The notes under the pieces: generated by a model | Told to the model about the DNA's origin: nothing | Seen by the model: only the letters and a program-made list of their open reading frames with translations | Database searches by the model: none | Origin: Rhizobium sp. AAP43 | GTDB lineage: Bacteria > Pseudomonadota > Alphaproteobacteria > Rhizobiales > Rhizobiaceae | Assembly: GCF_001296045.1 (NCBI RefSeq) | Contig: NZ_LJHS01000055.1 | Span: 104,407 to 168,406, forward strand | Direction of reading: 5' to 3' | DNA: 64,000 bases | Translations under genes and position numbers: made by a program | Shown here: positions 1-8,797 of the stretch, in pieces | Layout: each line of letters opens with the position of its first letter | How positions within the stretch are numbered: position 1 is the first letter of the stretch

Positions 1-489
1 ACAGACGTCGTAATCGCGCGCCTGAAAACCCTGATTTCCGACCCATCCCTTCGCATACGCAGCTACCAGGATGCAGCGCAGGAGGATCTGCGCTATCAGC
101 AGACGAAGCGTCCGACGGGCATCATCTTCGGGTTCGGCGTGCTGATCGGCGTTCTCGTCGGCATTGTCATCGTCTATCAGGTGCTGTCAACCGACGTGGC
201 CGACCACCTGCGCGAATACGCAACCTTCAAGGCCATGGGCTATGGCCCGCGTTTCTTCCTCGGCATCGTCTTCGAAGAAGCGCTGGTGCTCGGGATAATG
301 GGCTTCATTCCAGGACTTGTTGTCGGGACGACCATCCTGACGCTGATGGGCAAGATTACGACCCTGCCTCTGGGGATGACACCTTCAATGGCAATGACCG
401 TTTTTCTCGGCACCATTGTCTTTTCCGCCCTTTCCGGCGCCATTGCGACCCGTCGGCTTGGCGCTGCCGACCCTGCCGATCTGTTCTAG
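1..489 (+). CDS. DevC-like ABC exporter permease, 3' end (partial)
   Basis: The reading frame is open from the first base, so the gene starts before the window. The visible part has a periplasmic stretch followed by three hydrophobic segments (starting at about bases 120, 270 and 390) and the cytoplasmic motif REYATFKAMGYG, typical of MacB/FtsX-type permeases and close to cyanobacterial DevC. It ends 9 bases before the ATPase gene, with which it should form an inner-membrane exporter. In DevBCA systems a membrane-fusion protein is encoded upstream; that gene would lie outside the window. The substrate cannot be inferred. Confidence 0.85.
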   Translation, partial: TDVVIARLKTLISDPSLRIRSYQDAAQEDLRYQQTKRPTGIIFGFGVLIGVLVGIVIVYQVLSTDVADHLREYATFKAMGYGPRFFLGIVFEEALVLGIMGFIPGLVVGTTILTLMGKITTLPLGMTPSMAMTVFLGTIVFSALSGAIATRRLGAADPADLF

Positions 490-498
490 GAGGCTGCG

Positions 499-1212
499 AT
501 GGACAGCGAGACAATCGTCGAGGTGCGTGGATTGAACCATTGGTTCGGCAGTGGCGACGTTCGCAAACAGGCGCTGTTTGATGTGAACCTGACGTTGAAG
601 CGGGGCAGCTTTACCGTGCTGATGGGGCCTTCCGGGTCTGGTAAGACGACGGTCCTTACGCTTGTCGGCTGTCTCAGAGCTGTGCAGGATGGATCCGTGC
701 GGCTTCTGGAGAGAGAGTTGAATGGCGCATCGCAGGCACAACTTGTCAGTTTGCGCCGCCGCCTGGGCTTCATTTTTCAGGCACACAATCTGCATGAAAG
801 CCTGACGGCATTGCAGAATGTGATGATGGGCGTACAGGTGCATGGCGAAGTGGCCGATAGCGCGGCGCAGAGCGCGGCTGAGCATGCGCTTGGCCTGGTC
901 GGCTTGAGCGACCGTATCACGTATCTGCCCGCAAACCTGTCAGGCGGTCAGAAGCAGCGCGTGGCCGTGGCCCGAGCTCTGGTCTCAAGCCCGGCGCTCG
1001 TGCTAGCCGACGAGCCCACAGCCGCCTTGGATAAAGATAGTGCGGCGGATGTCGTCGACCTTCTGAAACGCATAGGTGAAGCACGGGGCACGACGACATT
1101 GCTCGTTACCCACGACAACCGGATCCTCGACCGTGCTGACCGTATCCTGACCCTGGAGGATGGTCGCATCGTCAAAACAGAGGACAGAATGCATAATCAA
1201 CGTAGCTATTAG
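499..1212 (+). CDS. DevA-like ABC transporter ATP-binding protein
   Basis: A 237-residue ATPase of the MacB/LolD/DevA class that energises the upstream permease. Walker A GPSGSGKT is at residues 43-50, the signature LSGGQ at 147-151, and Walker B LVLADEPT at 167-174 followed by the D-loop. GCLR after Walker A is characteristic of DevA-type proteins. A Shine-Dalgarno-like AGGAGG lies just before the ATG. The pair is cotranscribed in all likelihood. It shows no obvious link to the nitrogen-oxide genes that follow and probably marks the edge of the preceding gene block. Confidence 0.9.
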   Translation: MDSETIVEVRGLNHWFGSGDVRKQALFDVNLTLKRGSFTVLMGPSGSGKTTVLTLVGCLRAVQDGSVRLLERELNGASQAQLVSLRRRLGFIFQAHNLHESLTALQNVMMGVQVHGEVADSAAQSAAEHALGLVGLSDRITYLPANLSGGQKQRVAVARALVSSPALVLADEPTAALDKDSAADVVDLLKRIGEARGTTTLLVTHDNRILDRADRILTLEDGRIVKTEDRMHNQRSY

Positions 1213-1539
1213 CGTATGCGCCAGACGAGCCGACATATCATGAAGTCAGGTCCTGTGGTTCCACAAGTCCGCCTGATGCAGCAGTACCGTCTTTCAGTGA
1301 CCTGGATGAGTGATTTGGAGGGTTAGCGGGTTGGATCGCTCCAGTGAGTCGGGATCGGGCACTACGGACACCAGGTGTCCACCTAGTTGCAACTACGACG
1401 AGCACGGTCTACAGCGCTTCCGATATGTGAAAATAGCATTGAAAAATGCGATCGTTAGTGTCGATCCGCTCGCATTTTGTTGAATGATGTCCCTCGCCAA
1501 ACTGGCTGACGATTGAAATTTTGATCATTTGCTGAAAGT
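1213..1539. other. Intergenic gap without recognised gene
   Basis: About 330 bases between the ABC exporter and the HPP gene. I see no convincing coding frame and no FNR-type TTG-N8-CAA dyad. Imperfect inverted AT-rich stretches (ATTGAAAAATGCG near 1457 and CGCATTTTGTTGAAT near 1470-1490) precede the HPP gene and might belong to its control region. Confidence 0.4.
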
Positions 1540-2718
1540 TTGTGCTTTCGATCGATCGGAATCATTCAATTGCAGTTCTTACGTTCATTTGGGCCGGCAG
1601 TGACTGGCACGGCTCCGATGGAGGCTCTGCGCGCGGGCCTTGGAGCTTTCATCGGGCTTTGGCTGACCGGCTATTTCTTGCTGTCTCCCGGCGCCGATCT
1701 CGAATATGGCCTCTACCTTGTCGCACCGCTCGGCGCGAGCGCCGTTCTCCTGTTTGCCGTTCCCAACAGTCCGCTTGCTCAGCCATGGTTTGCAGTCATC
1801 GGCAATACTGTCGCAGCTCTTGTCGGCGTGGCCGTCTCGATGTTCATCCACGAGCCGGCGTTACGGATCGCCGTTGCTGTCGCTCTTGCGATCATCGTGA
1901 CGTTCATGTTGCGAGCGGTACATCCGCCGGCAGGAGCCGTTGCCATGACGGCTGCCATGAGTCCGGAAGCTGTGGAGCATCTTGGCTTCTGGTTCGCGCT
2001 TGCGCCAATTGCCACGGGCACGGCCAGCCTCGTCCTGATTGCGATCGCCTATGCCAGGCTGACAGGGCGGCGCTATCCATTTCGTCAATTCGACCAGCAG
2101 AACAGGCATGGGACATCTGACAGGATCGCTGTTGAACGGCTGGGCCTTTCCGAAGCTGAGCTAAGCGACATCCTTCAACGGTATCGACAGTCATTCAATC
2201 TCGGCGTTGAAGATCTGGCACGTCTTATCGGTGCAGCGGAGCTCCAAGCGGCAGCACACCAGACCGGCACTCCAACTGCGGCCGCCATCATGTCCTCGAA
2301 CCTGATTACGGTGAAGGCAAACACAGATTTGGGCACAGTCGCTGATCTCTTCCGGCGTCATCGTTTTACATCGCTACCCGTGGTCGACGAGAAGCAGCGG
2401 TTCCTAGGCATCATCTTCCAGGTGCATCTCATCAGCCGAGCAAGGGAAGATGCACTTCGCCTTGATCGAGGTCTCATCCCCGCTCTGCGAAGGCTAATAG
2501 ATCATGAACGGGATAAACCAGTGCTGGCGATCGACATCATGAGTGTCACGGTCCCTCGCGCTATTGCAACAACGCCACTCGGGGCGTTGTTGCCTTTGTT
2601 GGGTGATACAGATGTCGATGCGGTTCCCATCCTGGAATATGGGAAGCTCATCGGTATCGTCACGAGAACCGACTTGATCGCCGCGATGGCCCGAGGAATC
2701 GCTCGAGCAGACGTTTGA
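1540..2718 (+). CDS. HPP family membrane protein with C-terminal CBS pair
   Basis: About 390 residues. The N-terminal half (about 20-180) is an HPP domain with four or five membrane segments and the motif VHPPAGA; the C-terminal half (about 240-390) has two CBS repeats (ASIMSSN-like and AIDIMSVTV) likely to bind an adenosine ligand. HPP proteins of cyanobacteria and chloroplasts have been shown to transport nitrite, so a nitrite or nitrate role fits this neighbourhood, but that is inference. The start is uncertain: the frame opens with TTG at 1540, TTG at 1570 would place the usual QFLRSFGP near the N-terminus, and ATG at 1618 is possible but late. Confidence 0.8.
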   Translation: MCFRSIGIIQLQFLRSFGPAVTGTAPMEALRAGLGAFIGLWLTGYFLLSPGADLEYGLYLVAPLGASAVLLFAVPNSPLAQPWFAVIGNTVAALVGVAVSMFIHEPALRIAVAVALAIIVTFMLRAVHPPAGAVAMTAAMSPEAVEHLGFWFALAPIATGTASLVLIAIAYARLTGRRYPFRQFDQQNRHGTSDRIAVERLGLSEAELSDILQRYRQSFNLGVEDLARLIGAAELQAAAHQTGTPTAAAIMSSNLITVKANTDLGTVADLFRRHRFTSLPVVDEKQRFLGIIFQVHLISRAREDALRLDRGLIPALRRLIDHERDKPVLAIDIMSVTVPRAIATTPLGALLPLLGDTDVDAVPILEYGKLIGIVTRTDLIAAMARGIARADV

Positions 2719-2825
2719 TGGCGTCAGTTAGAAGGGCTCAACGCTCCGAACTACGAACGGCATGAGCACCGGCGACGGATCGCTGTGTCGTCCGTCGTGC
2801 TTGAGGATATCTGATCTAAGTCGTT

Positions 2826-5018
2826 TCAGGCCCTCATCCTTTCTCGGACCATGTTGCCATCGGCAGGTGAGGTCAAGCGGAAGCCAAGAAGCAGGCTCTG
2901 AAGGATGGCGCTTTCGCTGGCCAAGGCTGCGCCGGCAGCGTTCATCTCTTCCACCATGGCCGCGTTCTGTTGTGTCGATTGATCCAGATGGTTCACCGCG
3001 ACATTGACCTGCGAAAGGCCGACTGCCTGTTCCTGCGCTGCGATCGCGATGGCGTCCACATGGCTTGCGGCTTCCTGCACGAGCTCACCAATTTCGGCCA
3101 GTCCGGTGCCGGTCTCGGAGACCAAGTCGACGCCTTGGCGAACAGCCAACTCAGAATTGCCGATGAGCCCCGAGATTTCCCGGGCTGCCTGCGCCGAACG
3201 CTGGGCCAGCTCCCGGACTTCCTGGGCAACCACAGCAAACCCCTTGCCGGCCTCGCCGGCGCGGGCTGCCTCGACGCCCGCATTGAGAGCGAGCAGGTTT
3301 GTCTGGAAGGCAATCTGGTCGATCACACCGATTATTTGACTGATCTGGCTCGATGCCTGCTCGATCTTGTCCATCGCCGCCACGGCGTTTTGGACCACTT
3401 CACCGGATCGACTTGCTCTTTCGCGTGCGCTCTTCGTTACGCTGCGGGCCAAGTCTGAGCGTCTGGACGTGGCCGTCACATTGGCTGTGATCTGTTCCAG
3501 TGCAGCGGCCGTCTCTTCAAGCGAGGCGGCCTGCTGCTCGGTGCGCCTCGACAGGTCATCCGATGCCGAAGAGACCTCGGATGCTCCGCCGGTGACAGTC
3601 GCCACCGATTGGCCAACGCCGACCAGTGCTTGCCGCAACTGCACCACAGAGCGATTGAAGTCATGGCGAAGTTCTTCGAACTGCGGTGCAAAGGCCTCGG
3701 TCACCTCGCAAAGAAGGTCGCCGGAAGCAAGCTTTCTCAATGCCTGGGCCAGTGTGCCGGTTGCCTTGTTCATGCGTGCTTCGGCCTCAGCCTCCGCTGC
3801 GATTTGCATGTTAACTCGGTCGCGTTCGGCCTGGTCGCGCGCACGCTTTGCCTCCAGTTCCAGTTCGCGATTTCGGATCGCAGAAAGGCGGAAGACTTCT
3901 ACCGCTTTGACCATGTCTCCGACTTCGTCCTTACGGTCGGCAGATTGCCCGGTGGGTTCGAGGTAACCCTCCGCCAATCTGCGCATCGAATTGACGAGTG
4001 CCTTCAGCGGACGGCTGATGGTTCCTGCTAGAAACACCGACAAGGCGATGACCAGAATGGCCCCGACAATGCAAAGGATCAGAACCGTTCCGAGCCGAGT
4101 GAATGCGGCTGCGGCGATAGCGCGTGCCTCGTTGCCGAGACGTTCGAGGCTTGCCCTTTCCAGAGCCTTCATTGCGTCAATGCGCTGACTGGCGGCTGCA
4201 AACCAGCGATCGGCACTCAAGTCGCTGGCCGCTGTTGAACCAGCCCCAATCAAGGTCGATCGCGTGGTTTCGATCTCTTTCAATGCGGGTATGGATAGCT
4301 GGGAAGCGTAGGCGGACTGCCGTTCCTTCTGTTGCAGGGCGAGGAAATTGTCGATCAGAATGTTCTGCGCACCAGCCATGCGGGCAAAGGGAGCGATGCG
4401 CTCGGGGTCAATGTCGCCTGACGTGATGAAACCGTTGCCGGTGGCGCGCTCCTGGCCCGCAATCTCCTTTGCCTGCATGAGCAGGTTATAGGCAATCATT
4501 TCGGCGGCGATCCTCGAGCCGACACCCTGGAGGGACAGTTCCGAGGCGATGCCTGAAAGCTCGCCAATCAGGCCGCTGTAGAAATCGAAGGACTGTTTTC
4601 CGGTGAAGGAAAGCTTGTCGATGGATCGCCTGGTGTCGGCGAGGCTTTTCAATGTGTCCTGTGCGAGGCTCCAGCGACGGTTAAGCTCCGTGTTGTCGAC
4701 GTCCGCCAAGGCATCAGCGAGATCTGGCAATTTTGCCAGAGCCTCATCCGTCATTTGGCGCGCCTGGTCCAGCGGTTGCGTGTCCGTGCTGCCCTTTGAT
4801 CCGATGTATCCAGCGCTCTGCCCCCGCTCTCCCTGAAGCACGTGGATCATTTCGCCCATCGCCGAAATGTTCTCGCTCACTTTGACGACGATTTGCATCT
4901 GCTTGTAGGAGCGCCACGAGTTCAGAAACTCCATCGAGGCAAGGGTGAGTGCTGCAACCAGAGGGATCATGATCGCAAGCCAGAGGCGTTTGCTGATCGA
5001 AAAGTCGGTGATGCGCAT
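2826..5018 (-). CDS. Methyl-accepting chemotaxis protein with NIT sensor domain
   Basis: A 730-residue chemoreceptor. A membrane helix at about 11-30 is followed by a periplasmic NIT-type domain (about 50-290) with the diagnostic LQGERGQSAGYIGSKG, a second membrane helix (about 305-330), HAMP (about 330-385) and a methyl-accepting signalling domain whose hairpin tip reads IGVIDQIAFQTNLLALNAGVEAARAGEAGKG-like (only part quoted; near 560-590). NIT domains bind nitrate or nitrite in the characterised cases, so this receptor probably steers swimming towards or away from nitrogen oxides. It has no CheR-binding pentapeptide at its end and no che genes next to it. Confidence 0.92.
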   Translation of the reverse strand: MRITDFSISKRLWLAIMIPLVAALTLASMEFLNSWRSYKQMQIVVKVSENISAMGEMIHVLQGERGQSAGYIGSKGSTDTQPLDQARQMTDEALAKLPDLADALADVDNTELNRRWSLAQDTLKSLADTRRSIDKLSFTGKQSFDFYSGLIGELSGIASELSLQGVGSRIAAEMIAYNLLMQAKEIAGQERATGNGFITSGDIDPERIAPFARMAGAQNILIDNFLALQQKERQSAYASQLSIPALKEIETTRSTLIGAGSTAASDLSADRWFAAASQRIDAMKALERASLERLGNEARAIAAAAFTRLGTVLILCIVGAILVIALSVFLAGTISRPLKALVNSMRRLAEGYLEPTGQSADRKDEVGDMVKAVEVFRLSAIRNRELELEAKRARDQAERDRVNMQIAAEAEAEARMNKATGTLAQALRKLASGDLLCEVTEAFAPQFEELRHDFNRSVVQLRQALVGVGQSVATVTGGASEVSSASDDLSRRTEQQAASLEETAAALEQITANVTATSRRSDLARSVTKSARERASRSGEVVQNAVAAMDKIEQASSQISQIIGVIDQIAFQTNLLALNAGVEAARAGEAGKGFAVVAQEVRELAQRSAQAAREISGLIGNSELAVRQGVDLVSETGTGLAEIGELVQEAASHVDAIAIAAQEQAVGLSQVNVAVNHLDQSTQQNAAMVEEMNAAGAALASESAILQSLLLGFRLTSPADGNMVRERMRA

Positions 5019-5055
5019 CTTTCAGTATGTCCTGAGTTGAGGCATCATGCCGAGT

Positions 5056-5076
5056 ATCGTAACATCATGATACGAT
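5056..5076. repeat. Inverted repeat upstream of the chemoreceptor
   Basis: ATCGTA and TACGAT arms separated by 9 bases lie about 40-60 bases upstream of the chemoreceptor start. This could be an operator, but the short arms make chance a real possibility. Confidence 0.3.
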
Positions 5077-5277
5077 GTGAATTTTAGTGATTATTTATGT
5101 GATTCAGTAAACACTTATCTAATGGATCCGGCGCGGTTTGACGAATGCCAAGCTTCGAATAAATAAACCCCAGCTTGCGTCAATCCACCGCGTATCTGGA
5201 TCAGGCTTCAGTCAAAAGCTGCACGTCTTACGCGCAAACTCCAGATGCAAGGACGTTGGTCGATATGGAGAGGCGGA

Positions 5278-5484
5278 TCATCGCCCGTCGCCGTGTCGTG
5301 GTTTAAGCGACAGCATTCTGTCCATAAGATAGCCGACATTATCGGCTCCGGCACAGCCACTGATCACACATTCATGCATGTCGCAGATGGTGTCACAGGC
5401 TTGTTCGCGCTGCGATCTCGAAACGACCGGAGGAGCGAGCCTGCCGCGCTTCATGCCTCGATCCGGCTTCTGGTTCTTCACCAT
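5278..5484 (-). CDS. Small cysteine-containing hypothetical protein
   Basis: A 68-residue frame downstream of ric on the same strand, 26 bases after its stop codon, with GAGGATGAGGG in front of the ATG as a plausible ribosome-binding site. The N-terminus is basic (KNQKPDRGMKRGR). The middle carries three closely spaced cysteines, CDTICDMHEC, and a further one in SGCAGADN, which could bind metal or iron-sulfur or be redox active. I do not recognise a family. Its likely cotranscription with the NO-inducible repair gene suggests a role in nitrosative stress, but that is only context. Confidence 0.5.
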   Translation of the reverse strand: MVKNQKPDRGMKRGRLAPPVVSRSQREQACDTICDMHECVISGCAGADNVGYLMDRMLSLKPRHGDGR

Positions 5485-5510
5485 AATCCCTCATCCTCGG
5501 TAGGTTTGTT

Positions 5511-6182
5511 TTAGGGCGTCCCGCCGGTAAACCGTACAAAGAGCACTTCATTTTCCAGATGCATGTGCTGGACCAGGTCGTCGGCAAACTTCTTTGCGCC
5601 TGTGTAGAGCGCGCGCCATGAATTGCAGGCACTGTCCGGCAGATGAAATCCGCCCGTCACGTGCTCGAGTTCTGCCAGATGGTCTGCCTCGACGTCATGT
5701 TCATGGCGCATCTGTTCAATGGGTCTCGTCAGAGCTTGATGGTCGCCGCGTTCCATGAGCGGGAAGAGCATAAGCTCCTCGCGATGCATGTGGCTGTGGA
5801 GGTCGCTCTGGATACGCTCGAGGAGATTTGCCAGGCCGATTGGTGCATCGGGGTGGTCGCCATGCACCCGTTCGACCTTGGCCGCGAGAGGGATCAGCGA
5901 GATGAGTTCCGCGCGGTGGGTGTCGTGGTAGCGTGTCCTGATATGATTGATCAGATCAACGGTTCCATCCGGTGCTTCTGTCGCCGCGGCGTCAACAAGG
6001 CCCTGCAATTCGCCCACCAGGGTTTCCTTCGAGAGTCCGGCAGCTTCGGCCGCGGCCTCAATGCTGGCAGAGCCACCGCAGCAGAAGCTGATGCCGTGAC
6101 GACGGAAAAGTGCGGCTGCACCGGGAAGGGAGGTCGCGATCTTTCCGACCGTCTGGCTTGCGTTAAGTTCCATCGAATTCAC
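5511..6182 (-). CDS. dnrN: Iron-sulfur cluster repair di-iron protein (RIC/YtfE/DnrN)
   Basis: A 223-residue protein with an N-terminal ScdA_N domain (about 8-60, HGISFCCGGSASIEAA) and a C-terminal hemerythrin-like four-helix domain carrying the HxxxE and H ligands (HTHRAELISL, HSHMHREELMLFP, MRHEHD, HMHLENEVLF). RIC proteins repair iron-sulfur clusters damaged by NO or peroxide and are a standard part of NO-response regulons; DnrN is the name used in denitrifiers. The length is normal for the family. A perfect 14-bp NnrR-like dyad lies 65-78 bases upstream, which supports NO control. Confidence 0.92.
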   Translation of the reverse strand: MNSMELNASQTVGKIATSLPGAAALFRRHGISFCCGGSASIEAAAEAAGLSKETLVGELQGLVDAAATEAPDGTVDLINHIRTRYHDTHRAELISLIPLAAKVERVHGDHPDAPIGLANLLERIQSDLHSHMHREELMLFPLMERGDHQALTRPIEQMRHEHDVEADHLAELEHVTGGFHLPDSACNSWRALYTGAKKFADDLVQHMHLENEVLFVRFTGGTP

Positions 6183-6246
6183 CTTGCTTGCGCTTCACGC
6201 GTTATCGCTGTGGTGCCGACTATGGTGAGGAACGCAGATCCGGTCG

Positions 6247-6260
6247 TTGCGCTTTCGCAA
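6247..6260 (-). promoter_or_regulatory. NnrR-like operator upstream of ric
   Basis: TTGCG-CTTT-CGCAA is a perfect dyad matching the TTGCG-N4-CACAA type reported for NnrR/DNR regulators. Its centre is about 71 bases upstream of the ric start codon. Confidence 0.65.
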
Positions 6261-6288
6261 ACAAGATGTGCTCGTCTCCCCTCGCGTA

Positions 6289-7212
6289 TCAGGGCGCGCT
6301 GGCATTGTTTTTCGCCCGCGATACCCAGGCCGCTCCCAATCGCGCGTGATGAAAGCCGTTGGAGAAGTTGGCTGTGGGATAAGTATGCCCTATCAAAGCG
6401 GCGGCCTCTTCGGGTTCCATGCTGCCCGACAGTGTTTCCTGGAAGATGACGGCGATGCGCGCCATGTCACAGTCCTGTGGTGAGAGACGGAAGGCGTTGA
6501 CCCCAGCTTCCTGCAACTCCTTCAGTTCGCTGAGCAGGAGTTGGCACGTATGCGACATTGTCTGCACGCCATTGAGCACCAGGAATGACTGGCGATCGAG
6601 TGTCTTGATTGACAGGCCGTCGGGCTCTTCGCCACAGACAAACTGGCAATTGTCCTTGATCCTGCCCTTGGAACGGGCATGGGCGCAGCGAGCCGATATG
6701 GCAAGCGGCATGCGACCGAATACCATGACTTCGAGAGCCACATCCGGCGCGTCCGCGACGATCCTGGCGATCGAGCTGAAGGGAAGTTCGGGCGGAAGAC
6801 ATATGCGGTCTGCCCCGCGTTGTGCCATCAGGCGTGCAGTTGGACCGTTATAGACATTGACCAAGGGACCGACGAGGTGTCGGCGGCCCTTGATCAGGCC
6901 GATTGCGGAGAGATCGTTGACCTCAATGGGGTGGTCCGATGTCTCGATCAGGTCTTTCACGATACGGCCTTCGCGCTCCAGAGTGACGAGCGCCAGTGAC
7001 GAAAAGGCCACTGACTTTCCCGCCCGTTCCAGCCGTTCCACCACGTCCGCGAGGTAGGGTTCGATGAAGTGCTGACGTTTGGAGCATACGGTCTCACCGA
7101 GGATGACGCGATCCACAGGCGCTTCGTCTGCGATCCGCAAATAGAAATCGCGCCACTTTGGGCCGTCCCAGAGATAGTATACGGGGCCCAGTGTCAGTTC
7201 AGTCATGCTCAT
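6289..7212 (-). CDS. ubiV: UbiV, U32-family O2-independent ubiquinone hydroxylation protein
   Basis: A 307-residue member of peptidase family U32. UbiV works with UbiU and UbiT to hydroxylate the ubiquinone ring without oxygen, using prephenate as oxygen donor in E. coli. Four cysteines placed like the 4Fe-4S ligands of UbiV are seen: C43 (GETVCSKR), C176, C189 and C193 (CAHARSKGRIKDNCQFVCG). The ATG overlaps the ubiU stop codon (ATGA), so the two genes are translationally coupled. The context, inside a denitrification cluster, fits the need for ubiquinone during anaerobic respiration. Confidence 0.93.
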   Translation of the reverse strand: MSMTELTLGPVYYLWDGPKWRDFYLRIADEAPVDRVILGETVCSKRQHFIEPYLADVVERLERAGKSVAFSSLALVTLEREGRIVKDLIETSDHPIEVNDLSAIGLIKGRRHLVGPLVNVYNGPTARLMAQRGADRICLPPELPFSSIARIVADAPDVALEVMVFGRMPLAISARCAHARSKGRIKDNCQFVCGEEPDGLSIKTLDRQSFLVLNGVQTMSHTCQLLLSELKELQEAGVNAFRLSPQDCDMARIAVIFQETLSGSMEPEEAAALIGHTYPTANFSNGFHHARLGAAWVSRAKNNASAP

Positions 7213-8186
7213 CTCCAGCGCTTCTCATAGGCGCCGACCGTGGTCTTCTGTCCTTCGCTCAGCGCTCTCAGCCGGGCCAATAGGGGTGTACGCCCTGAGG
7301 GGGCGGTTGCGAGCGCTTGGCGCAGCGTCGACACGACTTCGGCGACATAGGCTTTGCCGCGCTGGCGTCCTTCAATTTTTAAGGCGGAGACGCCGGCATC
7401 CTTCAGAGCTTCTATTTCGCCCATGACGTCGAGAGACACGGGATCTTCAAAGGCATAGCCAAGGGCATCGCCGATGTCGAAGCGTCCCTTGCACAGGGTG
7501 GGATAGCCGGCGGCCTCGCCATGGCTGAACCGGTTGATCGTATAAGTACCGAGCTCCGAAACCATGTCGGAGCCGTCCTGTCGGTATCGCACATGGCTCG
7601 CGGGCGAGCAGACGCCGTTCATGTTGGGCGATTTGCCGGTGGCGTAGGAGGAGAGCGAGCAGCGCCCCTCGGCCATGATGCAAAGCCCGCCGAAAACAAA
7701 GACCTCGATCTCGCATTTGACCTTGCGACCAATACGAGAAATGTCGCTGATTGTCAGCGTTCTCGGCAAGACGACCCTTTTTGCGTCGAAGGCTTCGACG
7801 AGAAAATTAATTGCTTCGGGATTGGAAGCAGACGCCTGGACGGAAACATGCAGGCGCTGCTCTGGATAGTGCTCCCTGACATGGGCCATGAGACCGAAAT
7901 CGGCTAGTATCAGCGCATCGGCACCGAGCCGCACAGCGTCAGCCGCCGCTCTATACCAGATCTCTTCGTCGCCGGCCCGCATGAAGGTGTTGAGAGCGAC
8001 GAATGTCATGCAGCCTTTTTTGTGGGCATAGGCAATGGCGTCTCGGAACTCGTCGCGGCTGAAATTGAGGCCGGGGAAATTGCGGGCATTGGTCTCGTCG
8101 CGGAAGCCGCAATAGACTGCGTCAGCGCCTGCATCGACGGCTTCACGAAAGGCGGCTGGCGTTCCCGCCGGACAGATCAGTTCCAT
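7209..8186 (-). CDS. ubiU: UbiU, U32-family O2-independent ubiquinone hydroxylation protein
   Basis: A 325-residue U32 protein, partner of UbiV. It starts LICPAG and has the U32 core SVQASASNPEA. With the ATG at 8186, cysteines fall at 169, 176, 193 and 232, which agrees with the published 4Fe-4S ligands of E. coli UbiU as I remember them, and argues for this start rather than the GTG one codon upstream. The ATG overlaps the ubiT stop (ATGA), and the gene end overlaps ubiV in the same way, so ubiTUV is a tight operon. Confidence 0.93.
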   Translation of the reverse strand: MELICPAGTPAAFREAVDAGADAVYCGFRDETNARNFPGLNFSRDEFRDAIAYAHKKGCMTFVALNTFMRAGDEEIWYRAAADAVRLGADALILADFGLMAHVREHYPEQRLHVSVQASASNPEAINFLVEAFDAKRVVLPRTLTISDISRIGRKVKCEIEVFVFGGLCIMAEGRCSLSSYATGKSPNMNGVCSPASHVRYRQDGSDMVSELGTYTINRFSHGEAAGYPTLCKGRFDIGDALGYAFEDPVSLDVMGEIEALKDAGVSALKIEGRQRGKAYVAEVVSTLRQALATAPSGRTPLLARLRALSEGQKTTVGAYEKRWR

Positions 8187-8689
8187 CACTGTATCTCCTT
8201 CAGCGACTGGCGTCGTATTCCCTCGACCAACCTGTGAACGATGGGCGCGGCAGGTCCCCCTATCCGCGCGAGATCACGCGGAAGGTCGATATCGCAGTCA
8301 TCGAGGGCGCTTCTCATCGCAAGCATGGCCTCCATGTCCCCGATCACGCGCAGGTCGCGGGAAAAGAACAGTGCATCAGCATCGCAACGCCCCTCGAGGA
8401 GCGCCAGCAGCATGACGAGCGGGGCCTCGACACCCGCGTCCGCCGTGAAGGTCTCGCCTTGGCGCACCACCTTGAGACGAGGCAGGTCGGGCTCGATCAG
8501 GAAGATGAGGGGCAGATCAGTCGGAGCAAATGAAAACCGGCTGCTCTTGTATGTGCCAAGGCGCTCGAACATGTCGCCATGGGCTAAGAGGAGGAGCCTG
8601 AAGAGGCGACTTGCCACGAGCTCAATCGCCATGAGCGGCATGAGCGGCACGGCTTTCAGCGGGAGAGCTAGAATGGATGTTATCTGCAT
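8186..8689 (-). CDS. ubiT: UbiT, SCP2-domain anaerobic ubiquinone accessory factor
   Basis: An SCP2 (sterol carrier)-like lipid-binding protein of 167 residues, first gene of the ubiTUV operon. UbiT is thought to bind isoprenoid quinone intermediates for the UbiUV step. The SCP2 fold covers about residues 35-125 (SRFSFAPTDLPLIFLIEP through FSRDLRVIGDMEAMLAMR). An in-frame start further upstream at 8770 would run into the divergent control region, so I prefer ATG at 8689, where the conserved leader MQITSILALPLKAVPL begins. Confidence 0.88.
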   Translation of the reverse strand: MQITSILALPLKAVPLMPLMAIELVASRLFRLLLLAHGDMFERLGTYKSSRFSFAPTDLPLIFLIEPDLPRLKVVRQGETFTADAGVEAPLVMLLALLEGRCDADALFFSRDLRVIGDMEAMLAMRSALDDCDIDLPRDLARIGGPAAPIVHRLVEGIRRQSLKEIQ

Positions 8690-8707
8690 TGCGCCAATTT
8701 TGATGGT

Positions 8708-8721
8708 TTGAACCGGCGCAA
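8708..8721. promoter_or_regulatory. Weak FNR/NnrR-type dyad between ubiT and ubiD
   Basis: TTGAA-CCGG-CGCAA fits the TTG-N8-CAA frame but its inner bases are not fully symmetric. It lies in the 108-base divergent region between the preferred ubiT start (8689) and ubiD start (8798) and could serve either direction. Confidence 0.4.
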
Positions 8722-8797
8722 ACCTATGAGAACGCCCGGCAATCCAGATTGCTCCAGCGCAAAGACGCAACCGAATTCACAGGTCATAGCGGTCCGC

